Source: Catellatospora coxensis
GTDB taxonomy: Bacteria > Actinomycetota > Actinomycetes > Mycobacteriales > Micromonosporaceae
Reading direction: 5' to 3'
Length of the DNA: 32,280 bases
Assembly (NCBI RefSeq): GCF_016862635.1
Contig: NZ_BONI01000096.1
Span: forward strand, 1 to 32,280
Shown here piece by piece: positions 23,228 through 28,882 of the stretch. Numbering within the stretch: position 1 is the first letter of the stretch; each line of letters starts with the position of its first letter. The notes beneath the pieces were generated by a model. That model saw nothing but the letters and a program-made list of their open reading frames with translations. It had not been told where the DNA came from and did not search any database. The position numbers and the translations under genes are program-made.

Positions 23228-24754
23228 GTGACCCAGACGGCGACGGCGCCCCCGCAGGCGCCCACCACTTCCGAGCCGCACGTGCTCAATGTCGTTCGGC
23301 GCCGCCTGCTGCCCCTGGAGCAGCGGCTGAACCCGTACGCGTGGCTGGCCGCGCTGGCGGTCACCTTCCTCGCGGGTGTGCTGCGCCTCTACAACCTGGC
23401 GAAGCCGCCCGGCAAGATCTTCGACGAGACCTACTACGCCACCGACGCCCACTGGCTGTGGGAGAAGGGGTTCGAGTGGGACGAGAAGAACGGCACCGCC
23501 GGTTACGTCGTGCACCCGCCGCTCGGGAAGTGGATCATCGGGCTGGGTGAGCAGGTCCTCGGCTACAACGAGGCGGGCTGGCGGCTGTCGGCGGCGGTGT
23601 TCGGCACCATCTCGGTGCTGATGTTCACCCGCATCGCCATGCGCATGTTCGGCTCGGTGGTGCTGGGCTGCGCGGCGGGCCTGCTGATGGCGTTCGACGG
23701 CATGCACTTCGTGCTGTCGCGCACCGCGCTGCTGGACCTGTTCCTGATGTTCTTCCTGCTGGCCGCGTTCGGCGCGCTGGTCCTCGACCGCGACCAGCGC
23801 CGCCTGCGCTGGCTGCGCTTCGTCGAGGGCGGCGGCGACCCGCACGGGCGGGGCCGGGACAGCCGGCCGGCGTTCGCGGTGCCGTGGTGGCGACTGGCGG
23901 CGGCGGCCCTGCTGGGCTGCGCCCTCGCCGTGAAGTGGTCGGCGCTGGCGTTCCTGCCGGTGGTCGTGCTGCTGGTGATCTGGTGGGAGGTGGGCGCCCG
24001 GCGCAGTGCCGGGGTGCGCCACCCGATCCGCGACACCATCCTCGACGAGGGCCTGTGGATCCTCGCCTGCGTCCCGATCGTGCTGGGCGTGTACCTGGCG
24101 AGCTGGAGCGGCTGGATCCTCACCGACGGCGGCTACTACCGCGACTGGTCGCCGAACTGGTTCAGCAGCCTGGTGCACTACCACCAGGAGGCGCTGAACT
24201 TCCACGAAGGCCTCAGCTCGGAGCACACGTACCAGTCCGCGGGGCCGTGGGCGCCCATCCAGTGGCTGCTGCTGGGCCGCCCGGTGGCCTTCTACTGGTC
24301 CGGGGACCCGGGCTGCGGGGTGGACCAGTGCGCCGCCGAGGTGCTGCTGCTGGGCACGCCGCTGCTGTGGTGGAGCTTCCTGCCCGCGCTGGGCGCGACG
24401 CTGTGGTTCGGCATCGCGCGCCGCGACTGGCGGGCCGGGGCGATCCTGGCGATGACCGCCGCCGCGCTGATCCCGTGGTTCTTCTTCCCGAACCGCACGA
24501 TGTTCTACTTCTACGCCATGCCGGCCGAGCCGTTCCTGATCCTGGCCGTGGTGTTCGTCTTCGGAGCGATCATCACCTCGCCGCCGGGCCTGCCGCAGGA
24601 CGAGAACAGGCAGCTCATCGGCTCGATCGCGCTCGGCGCGTACGTGCTGCTCGTCGTGATCATGTTCGCGTTCTTCTACCCGATCTACACGGGCACGTCG
24701 ATCCCGTACGTGGACTGGCAGCACCGCATGTTCCTCGGCAACCGCTGGATCTGA
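23228..24754 (+). CDS. pmt: Dolichyl-phosphate-mannose-type protein O-mannosyltransferase (PMT family)
   Basis: 508 residues from the GTG at 23228. This multi-spanning membrane enzyme transfers mannose from polyprenyl-phosphomannose to Ser/Thr of exported proteins. The GT39 signatures are present: the first extracytoplasmic loop with the catalytic acidic pair in KIFDETYYATDAHWLW, then VVHPPLGKWIIGLGE, DGMHFVLSRTALLDLFLMFF and ALAVKWSALAFLP. About ten hydrophobic segments are seen, and the C-terminus has FFFPNRTMFYFYAMP. The order beside rsmI and the length agree with mycobacterial Rv1002c. The frame is open far upstream, antisense to rsmI, and that part is rejected. Two hairpins follow the stop. 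Confidence 0.95.
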   Translation: MTQTATAPPQAPTTSEPHVLNVVRRRLLPLEQRLNPYAWLAALAVTFLAGVLRLYNLAKPPGKIFDETYYATDAHWLWEKGFEWDEKNGTAGYVVHPPLGKWIIGLGEQVLGYNEAGWRLSAAVFGTISVLMFTRIAMRMFGSVVLGCAAGLLMAFDGMHFVLSRTALLDLFLMFFLLAAFGALVLDRDQRRLRWLRFVEGGGDPHGRGRDSRPAFAVPWWRLAAAALLGCALAVKWSALAFLPVVVLLVIWWEVGARRSAGVRHPIRDTILDEGLWILACVPIVLGVYLASWSGWILTDGGYYRDWSPNWFSSLVHYHQEALNFHEGLSSEHTYQSAGPWAPIQWLLLGRPVAFYWSGDPGCGVDQCAAEVLLLGTPLLWWSFLPALGATLWFGIARRDWRAGAILAMTAAALIPWFFFPNRTMFYFYAMPAEPFLILAVVFVFGAIITSPPGLPQDENRQLIGSIALGAYVLLVVIMFAFFYPIYTGTSIPYVDWQHRMFLGNRWI

Positions 24755-24768
24755 TCGCGGAACGCCTC

Positions 24769-24803
24769 CCGAAGGCCCGTGGCGAGCCGCCGCGGGCCTT
24801 CGG
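24769..24803 (+). terminator. Terminator-like hairpin after pmt
   Basis: An 11-bp perfect stem (CCGAAGGCCCG 24769-24779 / CGGGCCTTCGG 24793-24803) encloses a 13-nt loop, 14 nt past the pmt stop. There is no T-tract, which is usual in high-GC actinobacteria. Confidence 0.7.
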
Positions 24804-24837
24804 CGTGTCCAGGCCCGCACCGGGGCCGGAAATGGCG

Positions 24838-24865
24838 AAAGCCCAGCTCGTATGAGCTGGGCTTT
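24838..24865. terminator. Bidirectional terminator between pmt and tRNA-Ala
   Basis: A perfect 12-bp stem (AAAGCCCAGCTC / GAGCTGGGCTTT) with a GTAT loop. It ends 6 nt before the 3' end of tRNA-Ala on the opposite strand, so it can stop both the tRNA transcript and pmt read-through. Confidence 0.88.
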
Positions 24866-24871
24866 CTCGGG

Positions 24872-24945
24872 TGGAGACGAGGGGATTCGAACCCCTGACC
24901 CCCTCGATGCGAACGAGGTGCGCTACCGGGCTGCGCCACGTCCCC
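24872..24945 (-). tRNA. tRNA-Ala (anticodon CGC)
   Basis: 74 nt on the minus strand. The acceptor stem GGGGACG/CGTCTCC has one G-U pair. The anticodon stem CCTCG/CGAGG carries the loop TTCGCAT (anticodon CGC, reading GCG, a common codon here). The T arm contains GGTTCGAATCC, the discriminator is A, and the 3' CCA is not encoded. Confidence 0.95.
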
Positions 24946-24972
24946 GAGTTCGTCCGTTTCACGGACCGGCCA

Positions 24973-25002
24973 AGGTTAGCAGGTCTGCCGGACGTTCGCG
25001 AA
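24973..25002 (-). promoter_or_regulatory. Candidate promoter of tRNA-Ala
   Basis: On the minus strand TTCGCG, an 18-nt spacer and TAACCT resemble a promoter about 28 nt upstream of the tRNA 5' end. The short leader contains a small GTCCG/CGGAC hairpin. Confidence 0.5.
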
Positions 25003-25034
25003 TCACTACCCGGTGCGTCGTGGATCACGCCGTC

Positions 25035-25790
25035 TCACGCGGCCGGGCCGGCGTGGTACGGCTTGCCGCGTACGCCGCCCTGGCGGCCGCGGTAGGAGAT
25101 GGTGGCCACCCGTGGCGGCGGGGGCGCCTCGGCGGCCAGGGACTCCGCCTGGGCCTGCAGGGCGGCCAGCTGCTCCTGGGCCCGCAGCAGCTCCTCCTGG
25201 AGCAGCCTCGCGGCCTCCCGGCGGGCCTCGGCGCGGCGGCGCTGGGCGAGGCGGACCTGCGCCTGCTGCTCGGCGAGCCACTGCGCCTGCCGCTCGTCGG
25301 CCCGGCGGCGGCGCGCCGTACGCAGCGCCTGCCCGCGCAGGTGGGCGACGTACAGCAACAACATCGAGCCGGTCACCGACACGCTGATCAGGAATCCTGG
25401 GCTGACCAGCGCGACACCGGCGAGCTGCACCAGGTTCAGCAGCACCAGCCCGGCGAGCAGCCGCCGGCGGCGGTACACGGCGGGACGGTGCCGGCGGCGG
25501 GGTCTGGCCTTGGCGCGTTCACCCTGGCCGACGAGCCGGAGCCGGGTCCGGGACGGGCCGGCGGGAGCGGGCGGCGCGGACACGGGGGCGGTGCACAGTG
25601 CCCGGGGCGGCCGGATCGGGCGGCGGCCGGGCACCGTGCGGCGGCGGCGCCGGCGCGACAGCACCCGCGCGGTAGAGATCGCCCGCTCCGCCACCAGCCG
25701 CTCGGTGGCGTCGTACCGGCGCACCAGCGCCGGGGCGAGAGCGAGCAGGCCCGCAGCGGCGAGGACGGCGAGGAGCACCGAGGTCGGCAC
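25035..25790 (-). CDS. Membrane protein resembling division factor SepX/GlpR
   Basis: 251 residues from the GTG at 25790, with AGGGG five bases upstream. It starts with a membrane helix (TSVLLAVLAAAGLLALAPAL, about 3-22), then VRRYDATERLVAERAISTA, a basic Pro/Arg-rich linker, two further helices (about 111-153), and a long Arg/Glu/Gln-rich predicted coiled coil (about 157-222). This layout and its position after galU-glp-rimJ match mycobacterial Rv0996, corynebacterial GlpR and Streptomyces SepX. GlpR is the membrane receptor of the gephyrin-like protein Glp and helps place FtsZ; SepX acts in septation. The identification is by synteny and architecture. A perfect 12-bp palindrome lies in the 135-bp gap upstream. 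Confidence 0.75.
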   Translation of the reverse strand: MPTSVLLAVLAAAGLLALAPALVRRYDATERLVAERAISTARVLSRRRRRRTVPGRRPIRPPRALCTAPVSAPPAPAGPSRTRLRLVGQGERAKARPRRRHRPAVYRRRRLLAGLVLLNLVQLAGVALVSPGFLISVSVTGSMLLLYVAHLRGQALRTARRRRADERQAQWLAEQQAQVRLAQRRRAEARREAARLLQEELLRAQEQLAALQAQAESLAAEAPPPPRVATISYRGRQGGVRGKPYHAGPAA

Positions 25791-25878
25791 CCTCACCCCT
25801 CCCGTCACACCCGTAGTGCGGCGACCGGCCCATCGATCGGCCACCGTAAGACTTCCAGTGAGGGGAGCCTACGTTCGT

Positions 25879-25890
25879 GATCACGTGATC
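25879..25890. promoter_or_regulatory. Perfect palindrome upstream of the SepX/GlpR-like gene
   Basis: GATCACGTGATC is a perfect 12-bp palindrome in the rimJ-glpR gap, built from two CGTGATC direct repeats (25876-25882, 25884-25890). A minus-strand -10-like TACGGT (plus-strand 25843-25848) lies about 30 nt downstream. A regulator site is plausible but unproven. Confidence 0.4.
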
Positions 25891-25925
25891 GCGTAACGCC
25901 ACACCGTACGAAGGTGAAGTCGGGT

Positions 25926-26552
25926 TCAGCCGCGCCGGCGCCGCCAGCGGGCCATCAGGCCGCCGTCGGTGGCGACGTCCTCCCAGGTCAACGCGTATCC
26001 GATGTGATCGCGCCAGGCGCCGTCGATGAACATGTAGTGCGGGTGGTAACCCTCCTCGCGGAAGCCGAGCTTCTCCACCACGCGGCGGCTGGGCTTGTTC
26101 TCCGGCCGGATGTTCACCTCGACCCGGTGCAAGCGGCCCGGCCCGAACGCGTGGTCGACGACGAGCGCGAGCGCCGTGGGCATGATGCCGCGCCCGGCCA
26201 CCCGCGAGTCGATCCAGTAGCCGCAGTACGCCGACGAGAACGCCCGGCGCACGATGCTGCCCAGGTTGATGTGCCCGACGAGGCGTTCGCGGCCCTGCTC
26301 GCGTACGCAGATCGCGAACGGCATCGACTCGCCCTGGCGGGCGCCCTTGCGCATGGCTCGCCGGATCATGTGGAACGCGGCGGTCGAGTTCAGCTCGGCC
26401 CACGGCGCGGGCGGCGTGGCCTCCCACTGCCGCAGCCAGGCCTCGTTGTAGGTGCGCACCTCGACCCACTGCCCGGCGTCGCCGCGCCGGTACGGCCGCA
26501 GCACGACGTTCCCGTCGGTGAGCACCGCCGGATACCCCACCGCCGAAGTCAT
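25926..26552 (-). CDS. rimJ: GNAT N-acetyltransferase, RimJ/RimL type
   Basis: 208 residues. It belongs to the acetyl-CoA-dependent family that acetylates protein N-termini, such as ribosomal protein S5 for RimJ. Visible features are VVLRPYRRGDAGQWVEVR at the N-terminus, YCGYWIDSRVAGRGIMPTAL with the acetyl-CoA pyrophosphate loop (RVAGRGI), and RVEVNIRPENKPSRRVVEKL followed by GFREEG. The ATG has a strong GAGGAG site five bases upstream. It follows glp at a distance of 67 nt, filled by a short repeat-derived frame, and precedes the SepX/GlpR-like gene. The gene order is the same in Mycobacterium (Rv0995). The actual substrate is unknown. Confidence 0.9.
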   Translation of the reverse strand: MTSAVGYPAVLTDGNVVLRPYRRGDAGQWVEVRTYNEAWLRQWEATPPAPWAELNSTAAFHMIRRAMRKGARQGESMPFAICVREQGRERLVGHINLGSIVRRAFSSAYCGYWIDSRVAGRGIMPTALALVVDHAFGPGRLHRVEVNIRPENKPSRRVVEKLGFREEGYHPHYMFIDGAWRDHIGYALTWEDVATDGGLMARWRRRRG

Positions 26553-26623
26553 GCCTTCTCCTCGCTGCGCTCGTCGGCAGCATGAGGACCAGAAGACATG
26601 ATTCGCTCGCTACGCTCCCTCAT
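26549..26623 (-). CDS. Possible 24-codon mini-ORF within a repeat between glp and rimJ
   Basis: An open frame of 24 codons exactly bridges glp and rimJ. Its ATG overlaps the glp stop (ATGA, 26620-26623) and its TGA overlaps the rimJ ATG (ATGA, 26549-26552). It reads MRERSERIMSSGPHAADERS, then EEKA. Its DNA contains two related repeats, ATGAGGGAGCGTAGCGAGCG... (26597-26623) and GACGAGCGCAGCGAGGA (about 26557-26573). A ribosome-binding site for it is weak, so it may simply be an open-frame intergenic repeat that keeps ribosomes coupled across the gap. No homologue is recognised. Confidence 0.35.
   Translation of the reverse strand: MRERSERIMSSGPHAADERSEEKA
26597..26623 (-). repeat. Short dispersed repeat ATGAGSGAGC..GCGAGCGAATCA
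   Basis: This 27-nt segment (read on the minus strand ATGAGGGAGCGTAGCGAGCG, then AATCATG) resembles ATGAGCGAGCTCGCGAGCGA, then ATCAG at 32253-32277 on the plus strand. Both lie at or just past a stop codon. From memory, similar sequences are frequent at gene borders in Micromonosporaceae genomes. Confidence 0.6.
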
Positions 26624-27921
26624 CTTCTACGGTCCAGCAGCAGCACGTCCACGGTGGAACCCGCGGCCGCGCTGGTCACCCGCTCACCCAGCACCAGAAG
26701 TCCGTTCGCCTCCGCCATACCGGCCAGGGTACGGGCACCGCCCGGCAGCGGTTGCACGGTGTAGCCGCCCCCGCGGCGCTCGGCGACCAGCGCGGGCCGG
26801 AACTCGCGCAGCCCGCCCGGGGAGGCGACGGTCTCCAGCAGGTGGCCGCGCACCGAGGGCCGGAACACCGGCTCGGCCCCGGCCAGCACCTGGATCACGG
26901 GCCGGGCCAGCACCTCGAAACCGATCAGCGCGGCCCCGGGCTCGCCGGGCAGGCACACGATCGGCACCTCCTCGGCACTGCCGACGGTCCCGAAGCCGAG
27001 CGTGCCGCACGGGTACAGCGACACGTCGGTGAAGGTCACCATGCCCGCGCGGCTGCCGTCGCGGCGGGACAGGATGCGCCGCACCATGTCGCCCGGCCCG
27101 GTGCCGGACCCGCCGGTGGTGATGATCAGATCGGCGCGCAACGTCTGGTCCTCCAGCAGCGCGCGCAGCGCCTCCGGGTCGTCGTCGCAGATCCCCACGC
27201 GGTACGCGTGCGCGCCCGCCTCCGCGGTGGCCGCGGTCAGCGCGTGCGAGTTGACGTCGACGACCTGCCCGGCCTGCGAGACCCGGCCCGCCTCGACCAG
27301 CTCGTCGCCGGTGGACACGATCACGACGCGCGGGCTGGGCCGCACCACGACGTGCCCGATCCCGCTGGCGGCCAGCGCCCCGACCAGCGCCGGGGTCACC
27401 GTGGTCCCGGCCCGCGCCAGCACCATGCCCTCGGCGACGATCTCGCCGGTGCGGCGTACGCCCATGCCGCGTTTGGCCGGGTGGTACACCTCGACCGAGG
27501 CCATGCCCTGGTCGGTCCAGCGGATCGGCACCACCACGTCGGCGGCCTGCGGCAGGGCCGCCCCGGCGGCGACGGAGAAGCAGGTGCCGGGCGTGAGCCG
27601 GGCCGGCCGCCAGCTGGACGCGGCGAGGTCGCCCACCACGTTCAGCCGGGCGGGCCGGCCGGCTGCCGCCGCGGCGACGTCCTCGGACCGCGCCGCGTAG
27701 CCGTCGATCGCGGCCTGGTCGAAGGCCGGGTACGGGTGGCTCGCCACCACGTTGTCGGCCAGCACGTTGCCGTGCGCCTGGGTCAGGTCCAGATCCAACG
27801 CCGGCAACGCCCGCAGCCTGCGCAGCACGCTGCCCAGGTAGTCGGCGAGTGGCGTCAGCTCGGCCGCGGCTGCCGCGTCGAGATGGACGGGGTCCGGAGT
27901 GGACCTGACCGTGGCGGTCAT
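26620..27921 (-). CDS. glp: MoeA-type gephyrin-like protein (Glp candidate)
   Basis: 433 residues from the ATG at 27921, one base after the galU stop. The MoeA fold is clear: HPYPAFDQAAIDGYA, the MogA-like STGDELVEAG, TTGGSGTGPGDMV, and LPGEPGAALIGFEVLARP. MoeA inserts molybdenum into molybdopterin. Here two active-site segments differ from the textbook MoeA forms (GG-x-S-x-G-x-x-D, and LPGNPVSA), the second with Glu for Asn. In Corynebacterium the galU-linked paralogue Glp binds FtsZ and the membrane protein GlpR instead, and a GlpR/SepX-like gene lies two genes downstream. A division role is therefore likely, by synteny; a residual molybdenum role is not excluded. Confidence 0.85.
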   Translation of the reverse strand: MTATVRSTPDPVHLDAAAAAELTPLADYLGSVLRRLRALPALDLDLTQAHGNVLADNVVASHPYPAFDQAAIDGYAARSEDVAAAAAGRPARLNVVGDLAASSWRPARLTPGTCFSVAAGAALPQAADVVVPIRWTDQGMASVEVYHPAKRGMGVRRTGEIVAEGMVLARAGTTVTPALVGALAASGIGHVVVRPSPRVVIVSTGDELVEAGRVSQAGQVVDVNSHALTAATAEAGAHAYRVGICDDDPEALRALLEDQTLRADLIITTGGSGTGPGDMVRRILSRRDGSRAGMVTFTDVSLYPCGTLGFGTVGSAEEVPIVCLPGEPGAALIGFEVLARPVIQVLAGAEPVFRPSVRGHLLETVASPGGLREFRPALVAERRGGGYTVQPLPGGARTLAGMAEANGLLVLGERVTSAAAGSTVDVLLLDRRR

Positions 27922-27922
27922 G

Positions 27923-28873
27923 TCAGGCGGCCTTCCCCGCATTGCGGTCGAGTCCCGCGACGAAGGACTTCAGCCACTCCGTGAAGGCGGGGCCGAGGTC
28001 GTCCCGCTCGCTGGCCAGCTGCACGACGGCCTGCAGGTAGCCCAGCGGCATGCCGGTGTCGTAGCGGTGCCCGCGGTACACGATGCCGTGCACCGGGGTG
28101 CCCTCCGCGAGCAGCAGCGCCATCGCGTCGGTGAGCTGGATCTCGCCGCCGCTGCCCGGCTTGGTGCGCCGGATCGCGTCGAAGATCGTGCCGGGCAGCA
28201 CGTACCGGCCGACGACCGCCAGGTTGCTCGGCGCCTCGTCGACGGCGGGCTTCTCCACCAGCCCGGTGACCCGTACGACATTGTCCACATCGGCGTACTC
28301 GGGACCGGCGTCGGACACCGACGCGATGCCGTACCGGTTGACCTGGTCCTGCGGAATCTCGATGAAGGCCAGCACGATGCCGCCGGTGCGCGACTGCAGC
28401 TCGATCATCTGCGGCAGCAGCGGCTGCGACTCCTCGGTGAACTCGTCACCCAGCAGCACCGCGAACGGGGCGTCGCCCACGTGGGACTCGGCGTAGGAGA
28501 CCGCGTGGCCCAGGCCCAGCGGCTCGCCCTGGCGGCAGGTGTAGATCTCGGCCAGCTCCGACGTCCCGCGGACCGCGGCCAGGCGCTCCAGGTCGCCCTT
28601 GGCCTCCAGCCGCGCCTCCAGGTACGGCTGGCGGTCGAAGTGGTCGACCATGCTGGTCTTGCCGCGACCCGTGATCAGCAGGACGTCGTTGATGCCCGAC
28701 CGCGACGCCTCCTCCACGATGTACTGCAGGACCGGCCGGTCGACGACCGGCAGCAACTCCTTGGGCACCGCCTTGGTGGCCGGAAGGAACCGGGTCGCCA
28801 GTCCGGCGGCCGGGATGACCGCCTTGGTGGCCCGCTGACCGTGCGCTTGTGCGTGGGGGGTGTGCTCCGACAT
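27923..28873 (-). CDS. galU: UTP-glucose-1-phosphate uridylyltransferase
   Basis: 316 residues. It makes UDP-glucose from UTP and glucose-1-phosphate, feeding cell-wall polysaccharides, glycolipids and trehalose. Motifs are VIPAAGLATRFLPATKAVPKE with the catalytic Arg and Lys, QYIVEEASRSGI, QGEPLGLGHAV, VLLGDEF, VGRYVLPGTIF, GGEIQLTDAM and YDTGMPLGYLQA. The start at 28873 fits family length. It begins 9 nt after the diguanylate cyclase stop and ends 1 nt before glp, so the four to five minus-strand genes appear to form one operon. Confidence 0.96.
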   Translation of the reverse strand: MSEHTPHAQAHGQRATKAVIPAAGLATRFLPATKAVPKELLPVVDRPVLQYIVEEASRSGINDVLLITGRGKTSMVDHFDRQPYLEARLEAKGDLERLAAVRGTSELAEIYTCRQGEPLGLGHAVSYAESHVGDAPFAVLLGDEFTEESQPLLPQMIELQSRTGGIVLAFIEIPQDQVNRYGIASVSDAGPEYADVDNVVRVTGLVEKPAVDEAPSNLAVVGRYVLPGTIFDAIRRTKPGSGGEIQLTDAMALLLAEGTPVHGIVYRGHRYDTGMPLGYLQAVVQLASERDDLGPAFTEWLKSFVAGLDRNAGKAA

Positions 28874-28882
28874 GTCGCGAGA

